Assembly: GCA_965228125.1 (NCBI GenBank)
Contig: OZ245791.1
Location: 2,542,001-2,606,000 of the forward strand
Direction of reading: 5' to 3'
DNA: 64,000 bases
From: GWF2-38-69 sp965228125
GTDB lineage: Bacteria; Verrucomicrobiota; Lentisphaeria; Victivallales; GWF2-38-69
The first letter of the stretch is position 1, and each line of letters starts with the position of its first letter. The translations under genes were made by a program, and so were the position numbers. Below are positions 44,177 to 51,546 of this stretch, one piece after another. The notes under the pieces were generated by a model. That model searched no databases. It saw only the letters and a program-made list of their open reading frames with translations, and was not told the origin of the DNA.

Positions 44177-44185
44177 TGCTAAAAT
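44177..44185 (+). promoter_or_regulatory. Extended -10 element before the large RNA
   Basis: TGCTAAAAT is an extended -10 hexamer (TGn-TAAAAT) in a very AT-rich stretch about 95 bases before the closing helix of the RNA. No good -35 is present, which extended -10 promoters do not need. Predicted start of transcription is near 44192. Confidence 0.4.
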
Positions 44186-44189
44186 TGGA

Positions 44190-45390
44190 GAGGCTGGCAA
44201 TTTAATGGCTCTTCTCAGAACAACGACTGAAAACAGGAGTTGAAAACTGATAAGAGGAAATAAAGTTCTTTGAAATTTTGAGGATGTCGTGAAGGCCGTA
44301 AGAAATTACGGTAGATACAAGGAAGAGCATTATTAACTGAAAGGTTAGTAATAGCTAAAGGGGAACAATATACCCTGAGTAATGGTAAAACCATGAGAGG
44401 ATATTGTTTCAATCTTCCATGCCGATGAACGCTGAAGCCCGAAAAGAAGCAATTCTTTAAGGGAGTAAAGGAAGAGAACCTTCCGAAAAAGAATACGAGA
44501 AACCGTATTCTATAAATACCGGAAATGGTATTGAAGGGTAGCAAAACTATCCAGGAGTGTTCAGGCTAAAGAAGTTCAGTATGGAGAATAGCCAAAGTAC
44601 ATGCTGATAAATTCCCTGACAAAATGAGATAATGGATGGAAATCCGGTCTCAAACGGACAGAAGTTGGTAACTTGGTCTGTTAGAGTATAGAGCTTAATG
44701 CAGGATAATGGCATATGAAGCTCAATAAGACAAAAACTTATGAAATCTTATTACTCTTAGGTTAGGCTCGATAGTCATGCAGCACTAAACAGAAAAAACT
44801 GTTTAAGGCTGTATCAAAGCAGAAGTGCGGGAAAATCCTTGATGCTATGGTAAAAACAAAGCATGAGGACAGGCAGACCGAAAGGTTGCCGGGAAAGGAA
44901 AATAAATCATCCTTGCCAGGACTACGAAGCTAAAAACGGTCAAAGGGAATGCCGGATTAAATTTTTATAGAGATATAAAGATTTTCTCCGAAGTGCTCAG
45001 AGCAAATACATAGAGTCAGCTTATATCAGAGAAATCTGCTATGAGAAAATGGATCCGAAATAAGACCAGCAAAACTAAACCATCTGGAAATAGGATCCGG
45101 GAGGCAAAAGATAGAGGCCACAGACAAAGAATCTCGGTGAAGACCGACGCAAAAAGTCTGAAAGTGACATAATGAGGTAGCTCTGGACAAACTGATACTG
45201 GAGAGTATCAGTAAAGAGAACGAAGAAGCCATAGATAATATCAAAAGACGTTCAGTTCTCGGCAAGTATTAAGCACCGTAGGAAGTAAATGACCACAGGA
45301 AAGCAATACATGCTTAACCCAAGTATCGCGCAAGTAGTATAGGTAAACTGTACAACCCTGCGAAAATCTTCACGGCATCCTCTTTTTTTT
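44190..45390 (+). ncRNA. Giant structured RNA, about 1.1-1.2 kb, family not recognised
   Basis: No credible protein gene exists here on either strand, yet secondary structure is dense. Positions 44280-44294 pair with 45368-45382 over 15 bp (14 Watson-Crick, one G-U) and eight T residues follow at once, so both ends of a 1.1-kb RNA are defined. Inside, clear hairpins include 44296-44311 (6 bp, GAAA loop), 44330-44351 (8 bp), 44364-44371/44401-44408 (8 bp) enclosing 44382-44394, 44491-44510 (7 bp), 44515-44532, 44536-44552, 44724-44752 (7 bp), 44777-44814 (two stacked stems) and 45191-45212 (9 bp). Upstream, 44221-44242 forms a stem with a tandem G-A mismatch. Loops are A-rich. No group II domain V pattern was found. 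The overall style resembles ornate large RNAs such as ROOL, GOLLD or OLE, but I cannot assign it to any of them. Confidence 0.75.
45368..45390 (+). terminator. Terminator formed by long-range pairing plus U8
   Basis: The 3' strand of the closing helix (45368-45382) is followed directly by eight T residues at 45383-45390. Its pairing partner lies 1.07 kb upstream instead of next door, so release of the RNA would depend on folding of the whole molecule. Confidence 0.6.
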
Positions 45391-45435
45391 GTTTTAAAAA
45401 TAATCTGTTTTAAAAATATGTTTATAATTTCATTA

Positions 45436-46158
45436 TCAGCTTTGGTTTAAATAATGAACAATTTTATTGATCACAGCTTTGCTTGAAAGAATTGAAGAGT
45501 GAGACTCGTTAACAATGAAGTGTTTCTCGCAATGAGGCAATTTTGTTTCTTCGACCGTCACTGTTCCGTCGTTAGGAATGCCCAGGCAAATATCCCTTAC
45601 AAAAGATAATGGGACTTTCTTCTCTCCTTTTCTGCCTGCTATGATGATATATTTACAATCTGGAACAGCACAGTTTTCAGTCAGGTAGCTCTCATCCATA
45701 AGTTCTTTTATGGCAGGAGGGGTTAAAGACAATGCTCCTTTGGATATTATCTTAATTGGTTTTAGAGGTATGCAGCCTATGAGTTTCAAGATTCCGCTTG
45801 CTACCCTTGCTAGGCTTGCCCCTTGATTTGGGGGAGTTATCATAACTATCTTTCTAATGTTATGTATGGGATATAATTTAATCATTCTTCGTAGCACTAT
45901 TCCACCGAGGCTGTGAGTGACAAATGAAAACTGTGAATACTCCTTAGCCATGTTGAGCAATACATCGTTTAAGTCTTCGGCGATTTCCGTGACACTTTTA
46001 GTAATGCTGTTGTAGTTCCAATTTAATACCGATAATCCACGCGAAGAAAGAGCTGTCTCTATATTGCTCATAACAGATTTTGTTCTTCCAAACCCATGCA
46101 GCAAAATTACAATTTCTGTATTTCCATTGCTTGGGTTTTTCTTTACAGTCTTAGGCAT
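45436..46158 (-). CDS. Lipase/esterase-like alpha/beta-hydrolase
   Basis: This 240-residue protein has an oxyanion-hole start VILLHGFGRTKSVM near residues 17-30, the nucleophile elbow THSLGG with S83, an ITPPNQGA block near residue 107, the probable acid in the NDGTV region and a catalytic histidine in NESHSS near the end. It is of the lecithin-cholesterol acyltransferase/PGAP1-like class. No signal peptide is present, so it would be cytoplasmic. It is convergent with the large RNA, whose U tract ends 46 bases away, and lies 38 bases downstream of the MgtC gene in the same direction. Confidence 0.85.
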   Translation of the reverse strand: MPKTVKKNPSNGNTEIVILLHGFGRTKSVMSNIETALSSRGLSVLNWNYNSITKSVTEIAEDLNDVLLNMAKEYSQFSFVTHSLGGIVLRRMIKLYPIHNIRKIVMITPPNQGASLARVASGILKLIGCIPLKPIKIISKGALSLTPPAIKELMDESYLTENCAVPDCKYIIIAGRKGEKKVPLSFVRDICLGIPNDGTVTVEETKLPHCEKHFIVNESHSSILSSKAVINKIVHYLNQS

Positions 46159-46196
46159 ATTTGGAAATATAAAGGAAGTTTTGCCCCCTTTATATC

Positions 46197-46643
46197 TTAA
46201 GGCTTTTTATGAAGGAAATTGCTTTTGAACTTAATCCAGAATGACATTTGATTGAGAGCCAATAGAAATATTGTTAGAAAAGTAGTAACGATAGCAGCTG
46301 AGTATTGGCTGAATGCTACTGACAAACCTATTGCTGCCGCGACCCATATAGTCGCAGCTGTAGTTAATCCATGGGTGGAATCCCCTGATTTGAATATTAC
46401 GCCAGCACCGATAAACCCTATACCGGAGACAATCTGGGCTGCTATTCTTGAAGGGTCAACTGCGCTTTGATAGAAGGAAGGTCCTTCTACATGGGTAGAG
46501 AGAACTCCAAAAAGGCAGGCTCCGATACAGATGGCAGCATAAGTTCTCAAACCTGCCGGACTGTTGTGGACAGTTCTTTCAATTCCGATCATTAAGCCCA
46601 GCAAAAAGGCAAGAAAAATTTTCCCAATTACATGCCAATCCAT
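46197..46643 (-). CDS. MgtC/SapB family membrane protein
   Basis: This 148-residue inner-membrane protein has four or five hydrophobic segments. The family pattern is clear: FLLGLMIGIERTVHNSPAGLRTYAAICIGACLF in the first third and QIVSGIGFIGAGVIFKSG followed by GLTTAATIWVAAAIGL. MgtC relatives affect magnesium stress survival and inhibit F-type ATP synthase in some bacteria; the function of this short form without the C-terminal ACT-like domain is unknown. The start codon ATG at 46643 is preceded by GGGGGTGTTTT. Confidence 0.93.
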   Translation of the reverse strand: MDWHVIGKIFLAFLLGLMIGIERTVHNSPAGLRTYAAICIGACLFGVLSTHVEGPSFYQSAVDPSRIAAQIVSGIGFIGAGVIFKSGDSTHGLTTAATIWVAAAIGLSVAFSQYSAAIVTTFLTIFLLALNQMSFWIKFKSNFLHKKP

Positions 46644-46774
46644 AAAACACCCCCATTTTTTGAATTTTTATTAGATTGTTGTCCCGTGAATTATATAGCA
46701 AAAAAAAAGTAAAGCGATCTTACTTGTATAAAGAAAGTAGACGGAAATTCTTATGAAAGTTTGAATTGGTTAAG

Positions 46775-46846
46775 ATGTTAAGATTTACAAAGACTAACTC
46801 AATAACCGAAGGATTTCATACAAAGATGGACTACCTGTGCAAGTGA
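46775..46846 (+). pseudogene. ISL3-family transposase C-terminal scrap
   Basis: The 23 codons read MLRFTKTNSITEGFHTKM, a highly conserved block of ISL3-family (IS204/IS1001) transposases, and then stop. Preceding and following parts are missing. Confidence 0.65.
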
Positions 46847-46865
46847 AGCCCCGTACCGCTCTTTT

Positions 46866-47037
46866 TAACGCTGACCACGGGGGGAAGAGATGCTTAGATG
46901 ACCTAGGGGCGTAAGTAATGGGAAGGATAAACCTTCATGCCGAGAGATTCCATCAGTCTCTGGAGTATGAAACTCCTGACGAGGCCCATCATGAGAATAA
47001 TTATAAGAGTCTTTTAGAGTTCGTAACTAATTTTTAA
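46866..47037 (+). pseudogene. IS3-family OrfB C-terminal scrap
   Basis: Two blocks of an IS3-family integrase core remain: TALFNADHGG, matching the conserved TDHG segment, and RFHQSLEYETPDEAH, matching the terminal RPHQSLGYKTP motif, separated by a shortened interior with stops. It directly follows the ISL3 scrap, so one element inserted in another or both were partly deleted. Confidence 0.65.
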
Positions 47038-47336
47038 AAACTTAAGGGTACTTCTAAAAATACCATTTTTACGATTTCTGGTTAATAATTAAATACTTGG
47101 AACAATTTTTATCTTAAACAATAGGTTTCAAATAGAATATCATGTAGAGCTATTGCTTTCATGCAATTAGGAATATTATTAAATACTTCTTGTTGTATAT
47201 AGAAGTTCAATGATTATGGGATCGGATAGAAAAAACTATTTCATAAATGATGAATCATATTATTGATATTGAGTGAAAATATCCTAAGGGATGATTATCA
47301 TTAGAATAGTTACTAAAATATTGTTTGGTGTTTCAC

Positions 47337-49268
47337 ATGAATATGAAAATCAGGCATAGTTTTGCGCTGAAGCTAAGTCTTTATACCATTATCTGCGTCA
47401 TTGTTGTGTTTGTAGGCGTACTTGTCTATAACTATCAGATCTCAAAAAGATTAATCATAGAAAGCACTTATAAGGACGTTGAAGATATTGCCAACATGAC
47501 TCTAAATCGTATAAACTCCCTTCTAACCGCTGCACAAAAGGTTCCTGAAGACTTAGCTTCTTTTGTTGAATATTCAAACCAAACAAAAAACGAGCTTTTA
47601 AACATGTTAAGGTCAGTTGTCGAAACAAACCCTGAAATATATGGCAGCACAATATCTTTCGAACCTTATATGTTTAAAAAAAATATTGAGTATTTTGGTC
47701 CTTATTTTTATAAATCTCCAGAAGGAATCAAATACATTAACCTAGCTAGTCCAAAATACGATTATATAAAACGGACTTGGTACACTTTGCCCAAAGAACT
47801 TGGGCATAGAATGTGGAGCGAACCCTTCTTTGATGAAGGAGGCGTAGAAATATTAATGGTCACATATTCTCAACCTTTTTACAAGAATATAGACGGCAAG
47901 AGAATTTTTGCCGGGATTGCTACATGTGATATAGCTCTTGATTGGCTTGTGGATATGACAAAGAAAATCAAGGTCTTTGATACGGGATATGCATATATAC
48001 TGTCAAATAAAGGCATTTTTATCGCTCATCCAAATAAAGAGTACTACACAAAATGTCTTAACTATTATGACCTTGTAGCAAAGAATAATGATATTTCTGC
48101 TAAAAAAATATGTGATGCCATGACTAATGGAGAAACAGGTTTCTTAAGGTACTATTCATATAATCGAAAAGAATATTGTTATGTTTATTTCCAGCCTCTT
48201 AAGGAAACGGGATGGTCTCTGGCTATCGTAATACCGGAAAATGAGCTTTACTCGTCACTCCAGAAAACTACACTGGAGCTCATGATAATAGGATTGATAG
48301 GCTATATCTTGACTCTTGTTTTTATTGTAATCTTAGCGAACTTTGCAACCAATCCTTTGAAAAGCCTGGCAAAAGCAACTCTTAAAATAGGCAAAGGCGA
48401 TTTTCATACTGTGATTCCGGAAGTTAAGAGCAGAGACGAAATTGGGATTCTGAGTAATTCATTCGTTACCATGCAGAACAATCTCATAAAGTATGTGAAC
48501 GACCTTAAAGAAACTACATCGGCCAAAGAAAGAATTGAAAAAGAATTAAGCATAGCAAGGGATATCCAGCAGAGTATCCTCCCTCGAAACTTCCCGGAAA
48601 ATAAAGAATTTGACATTTATGCAAATCTAATTCCGGCCAAAGAGGTAGGAGGAGACCTCTATGACTTCTTTTTCATTGACGATGATAATCTTTGTTTTGC
48701 TGTCGGAGATGTTTCAGGAAAAGGAGTTCCTGCTGCTCTTTTTATGGCCATAACAAAAACTTTATTCAGATCAAAGGTTAACGCTTCGACTACTTTGGAC
48801 GAAGCCGTAACGCAAATAAATAAAGCTTTCTTCAAGGAAGGAGATACGTCAATGTTCACGACTTTCTTTGCATGTATTTTGAATATTAAAACCGGTTGCT
48901 TAAAATGCTGCAATGCTGGTCATAATCCACCTATATTGTGTAGCAAAGACACTACCTGTCATTATCTGGAAAGCAAAGAGATTTTTCTTCCGGTAGGAGT
49001 TATGGAGGACACTGAGTATAAAGGATATGAACTGACTCTTGAGAAAGGTGACAAATTTATTCTGTATACAGACGGAATAACAGAAGCAATGAGCAAGGAC
49101 TCCGTACAGTTTTCGGATGAGAAACTTATCGAACTTATAGAGGCAAGCAATGATAAACCTCTGGATGAATTATCAAAAAGTGTTATTGAAAATATCAGCC
49201 AACATGCCGAAGGAGCAGAACAATCAGATGATATAACCCTATTTGTTCTCCGATATAACGGAGTGTGA
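47337..49268 (+). CDS. Cache-HAMP-SpoIIE (RsbU-type) serine phosphatase
   Basis: This 643-residue membrane protein senses an extracytoplasmic ligand and dephosphorylates a partner, typically an anti-sigma-factor antagonist. The order is an N-terminal membrane helix (about residues 8-30), a double Cache domain to about residue 305 with WYTLPKELGHRMWSEPFFDEGG, a second membrane helix, HAMP to about residue 395, and a PP2C-type domain with LSIARDIQQSILP, GGDLYDF, DVSGKGVPAALFM, GHNPP and LYTDGITEA. The metal-binding aspartates are present. The frame is open from a TTG at 47325, but ATG at 47337 is preferred. No anti-sigma or antagonist gene is adjacent, so its partner must be elsewhere. Confidence 0.93.
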   Translation: MNMKIRHSFALKLSLYTIICVIVVFVGVLVYNYQISKRLIIESTYKDVEDIANMTLNRINSLLTAAQKVPEDLASFVEYSNQTKNELLNMLRSVVETNPEIYGSTISFEPYMFKKNIEYFGPYFYKSPEGIKYINLASPKYDYIKRTWYTLPKELGHRMWSEPFFDEGGVEILMVTYSQPFYKNIDGKRIFAGIATCDIALDWLVDMTKKIKVFDTGYAYILSNKGIFIAHPNKEYYTKCLNYYDLVAKNNDISAKKICDAMTNGETGFLRYYSYNRKEYCYVYFQPLKETGWSLAIVIPENELYSSLQKTTLELMIIGLIGYILTLVFIVILANFATNPLKSLAKATLKIGKGDFHTVIPEVKSRDEIGILSNSFVTMQNNLIKYVNDLKETTSAKERIEKELSIARDIQQSILPRNFPENKEFDIYANLIPAKEVGGDLYDFFFIDDDNLCFAVGDVSGKGVPAALFMAITKTLFRSKVNASTTLDEAVTQINKAFFKEGDTSMFTTFFACILNIKTGCLKCCNAGHNPPILCSKDTTCHYLESKEIFLPVGVMEDTEYKGYELTLEKGDKFILYTDGITEAMSKDSVQFSDEKLIELIEASNDKPLDELSKSVIENISQHAEGAEQSDDITLFVLRYNGV

Positions 49269-49344
49269 GTGAGGGGTTACAGAATTTTGTGTAAAATGCC
49301 ATAGTCAAATATAATAAAAATATCTTAAGAAAGAAGAGAAGGCT

Positions 49345-49565
49345 ATGACAAGCAAACTGACAGATTCGTAAATAGACGCACTTGTAAATGACTTTAAAAC
49401 AGCCGTAATGGGTACGGTTCAAAGATAATACTTGCCAAATATGATAAGATTGAACTTGGTATGCCTCGTGACAGGAAAGGCAGCTTTGACCCTTTGATAG
49501 TTCTAAAGCATAAAAAACGTTTTGAATGTTTCGATAGCAAAATTCTGGCTAAATGTCGTAAATGA
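49345..49565 (+). pseudogene. IS256-family transposase remnant
   Basis: Starting at an ATG, the frame gives MTSKLTDS, a stop, then IDALVNDFKTAV; another frame resumes with YDKIELGMPRDRKGSFDPLIVLK and KKRFECFDSKI. These are the N-terminal and central blocks of IS256-family transposases (KLTDSQID, PRDRKGSFEP, GFDDKI). It is broken by stops and a frameshift and is cut just before the left copy of the tRNA-derived repeat. Confidence 0.8.
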
Positions 49566-49578
49566 GTTTGGTTGGGGT

Positions 49579-49600
49579 AAAAAAGATGGTACTCGGGGCG
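49579..49600. repeat. Left copy of a 22-bp tRNA-derived direct repeat
   Basis: AAAAAAGATGGTACTCGGGGCG is identical to 51324-51345, where it is the 3' end and downstream flank of the tRNA-Arg(CCU) gene. Here no tRNA follows. It is an attachment-site-like scar (attL). Confidence 0.75.
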
Positions 49601-49860
49601 TGTATCTCTATGATTTCTGGATTGAGGATAATTATCTCTTAATTATTAGCCCCCAAAAAGTATCGGATATGGCTGAAGTTGAAGGGAAAAAAATAAGCTC
49701 CTATAAATGGCACTTTCTGGTGTTTTAAAGTTAAGATATGGCACAGAACGGTACACTTTATTTTAGCTATTTATGAGGCTAAACTTAAACTTCATTATGA
49801 AAGGAATTATAGTTCTAAGTAAGCCAATTTTACAATTAATCAAAAAAATAAAAGAGAAAT

Positions 49861-49893
49861 AAAGCCGTACCAGTTAATTGGCGGTACAGCTTT
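49861..49893 (-). terminator. Hairpin after the 31-codon peptide gene
   Basis: AAAGCCGTACC at 49861-49871 pairs with GGTACAGCTTT at 49883-49893, with one C-A mismatch. On the minus strand it is followed by a T-rich run, and it lies 48 bases after the stop of the small gene at 49941. It is a plausible rho-independent terminator. Confidence 0.65.
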
Positions 49894-49940
49894 ATGAAAT
49901 CAATGTTTTACTCTTTTTGTGAATCAGCAGTTACTTCATC

Positions 49941-50036
49941 CTACCACTGTGAGATATAAGGTTCTGCTTTTTGAGCGCCCTTATAACCGATGAATATCCC
50001 GATTCCTAGGATAATGCCACTAAATAATGTATCCAT
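49941..50036 (-). CDS. 31-residue single-pass membrane peptide
   Basis: A 31-codon frame opens with ATG at 50036 and a strong AAAAAAGGAGAG ribosome site 7 bases upstream. Its product is a hydrophobic helix (GIILGIGIFIGY at 7-18, preceded by LFS) with a short polar tail KGAQKAEPYISQW. A terminator hairpin lies at a suitable distance downstream. Strong translation signal, clean hydrophobic pattern and terminator all argue for a real small gene. Function is unknown; a holin-like, toxin-like or complex-stabilising membrane peptide are possible. It is missing from a minimum-length gene search because of its size. Confidence 0.6.
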   Translation of the reverse strand: MDTLFSGIILGIGIFIGYKGAQKAEPYISQW

Positions 50037-50122
50037 AATAATCTCTCCTTTTTTAGGGTAAAAACAAGCACACAATACAGTAGCACTGGGTGTGGTAAGA
50101 ACAGGTGTTTTGGCAAGTCAAA

Positions 50123-50147
50123 CCCTTCGGATGCCGAGGGCTTTTTT
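50123..50147 (+). terminator. Rho-independent terminator, plus strand
   Basis: CCCTTCGG at 50123-50130 pairs with CCGAGGG at 50134-50140 (one bulged T), with an ATG loop, then C and six T residues. No plus-strand gene directly precedes it, so it may end read-through transcription from the left. Confidence 0.65.
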
Positions 50148-50254
50148 AAGCAATTATAAGTTCGTTCAGTTTTTAGTTAAAATTGGAGGTTATTCTTTTT
50201 CATCTTTTGCAAGAGCTTCAATTATAGCTGTAGCGGAAATAGCGAAAATCTAGT

Positions 50255-50764
50255 TTAATTGCTTGCTAATTGTTTGCTGAAATTTTGCTTAACTGGTTCT
50301 ATCTCCAAAATTTTAGACCCAATATCTACGCCGCCTTGAACTATTCTTAACTGTTTTACTACTTTACAATCATAAGGCGCCAATATCTGGTAATGTGATT
50401 TATCTGCCTCTAGTACATTTAGCTTAGCCTTGGCAGCATCAACATTACCTTGAGCATCAGATAGTGCCCTATCTATATCTTCTTGCTCTGCCACACTCAT
50501 CGCTCTAGTAAGCTTAGCTTTACGAGCTTCTTTAAGTTTCATAAATTTTAGAGTATCTTCACTATTAGCTATATCTATTTTTGCCTGAGCTATTTTAGCA
50601 TTATACCCTGTTGTTGAAAATTTTACTAAAGGTTCTCCTTTTTTTACTATAGAACCATTGGCAGCTAGAAAGGATATAATACCGCAATATACGGAACTTG
50701 TGACCATTTCTGCTGAGGCACTAATTGATATTAGCAGTAAGGCGGTTAATACAATTGTTTTCAT
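50255..50764 (-). CDS. Periplasmic HlyD/membrane-fusion-like protein, minimal form
   Basis: This 169-residue protein has a signal peptide (about residues 1-18) and the split biotinyl-lipoyl half-motifs of membrane-fusion proteins: GIISFLAANGSIVKKGEPLVKF at 28-49 and YQILAPYDCKVVKQL near 125-139. A coiled-coil hairpin lies between, from IAQAKIDIANSED to AKAKLNVLEADK. The usual flanking beta-barrel domains are missing, and there is no neighbouring ABC or RND pump gene, so it is either a stand-alone adaptor or a fragment. It lies inside the mini-island next to the tRNA-Arg gene, and its base composition is no help in deciding origin. Confidence 0.75.
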   Translation of the reverse strand: MKTIVLTALLLISISASAEMVTSSVYCGIISFLAANGSIVKKGEPLVKFSTTGYNAKIAQAKIDIANSEDTLKFMKLKEARKAKLTRAMSVAEQEDIDRALSDAQGNVDAAKAKLNVLEADKSHYQILAPYDCKVVKQLRIVQGGVDIGSKILEIEPVKQNFSKQLASN

Positions 50765-51323
50765 AATTAATTCCTTTTAATTTATTTGAGGAGATGCTTT
50801 TCGTATCACTACATTGATAAGGTCAGCAAATACAATGCCAACCAATCAAGGAACTATAATTTGAATCTAAAATAGGCTTTGTCAAAAAAAATATGTAGAA
50901 AAATGTTAGGAAACAGTTCGTTTATGTTATCAACCCATCAAAAAGTATAAGATAGGCAAGAGGTACAGATGTAATCGATTCTTTCCCTTCCATGAATAGA
51001 TCTTCCTTCAGTCGTCAGAGCACTTGAGAAGCTCTCCACTTGCTTTTAAATGCCGGTGGAAGAGTTCTGCGGATCGTCAGGATTTGTGGTTTGGGCTTTT
51101 TTATAAAGATAATAAAAACTGTTTTTGGTTATTTTAAGGGACAACTGATTGCTTTTGAAATATGCACAAGATTATTGAAAGCGATTATCCAGGATTCCAA
51201 ATAAGGGGATTATTAGCCTCAAGAGGACTGTTATACTTTTGTAATACTTTTTTGTTGCAAAACGGCAAAAAAGGGCACTAAATTTGTTAAGCTGTTTTAA
51301 GGAATTTGAGGCTAATTGGGGGC
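50765..51323. other. Gene-free stretch inside the mini-island
   Basis: Between the HlyD-like gene and the tRNA repeat no gene or known element was recognised. The stretch 50960-51090 is relatively structured and higher in GC than its surroundings, and could be an old insertion-sequence scrap, but no conserved motif can be read. Confidence 0.4.
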
Positions 51324-51345
51324 AAAAAAGATGGTACTCGGGGCG
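51324..51345. repeat. Right copy of the 22-bp tRNA-derived direct repeat
   Basis: This copy is continuous with the intact tRNA-Arg(CCU) gene: its last 14 bases are the 3' end of the tRNA (minus strand) and the first 8 its flank. Identical to 49579-49600. Confidence 0.8.
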
Positions 51346-51407
51346 GGAATTGAACCCACGACCAATAGTTTAGGAAACTACTGCTCTATCCGCTGAGCTA
51401 CCCGAGC
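51332..51407 (-). tRNA. tRNA-Arg(CCU)
   Basis: The minus strand folds into a full tRNA of 76 bases with encoded CCA: acceptor GCTCGGG/CCCGAGT (first pair G-U), D arm AGCTC...GAGC, anticodon stem GTAGT/ACTAT with loop TTCCTAA (anticodon CCU, reading AGG), T arm GTGGG-TTCAATT-CCCGC. It is the intact gene at the edge of the mini-island. Confidence 0.95.
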
Positions 51408-51546
51408 GCCAGTTCTAAGGAACAAGAACAATATAACATTGATTTAGTGAGTTTGAAATAGTATAATCTGAAAAAATCTTTACTCTTGATAAGAGTACAT
51501 AATGTATACCCGATCTAACATAAAAATTGCTTAACCTGCTTTAGCG

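Larger units (their letters stand above)
46644..47324. other. Gene-free region with insertion-sequence remnants
   Basis: Apart from the ISL3 and IS3 scraps listed separately, the 680 bases between mgtC-like and the phosphatase gene hold nothing I can identify. The last 280 bases are very AT-rich and should contain the phosphatase promoter. Confidence 0.5.
49601..51323. mobile_element. 1.7-kb mini-island inserted at the tRNA-Arg(CCU) 3' end
   Basis: The segment between the two copies of the 22-bp repeat has the structure of a genomic island targeting a tRNA 3' end: the tRNA gene at the right stays intact, and the left copy is a partial duplicate. It contains a 31-codon membrane peptide gene, a HlyD-like fragment gene and no integrase, so it would need an integrase in trans or has lost one. 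Outside the left repeat an IS256 remnant is abruptly cut. Boundaries are inferred from the repeat alone. Confidence 0.55.

Noticed and set aside
44215..45265. Minus-strand open frames of 109 and 79 codons inside the structured region
   Set aside because: No ribosome site, odd composition, no family resemblance, and they lie opposite strong RNA hairpins.
44190..45390. Group II intron as explanation of the structured region
   Set aside because: No domain V pattern, no reverse transcriptase frame and no typical GUGYG start tied to the helix ends; the closing 15-bp helix with U8 is not an intron feature.
49522..49728. 68-codon plus-strand frame
   Set aside because: It starts inside the IS256 remnant and runs through the tRNA-derived repeat, so it is a chance fusion across a junction.
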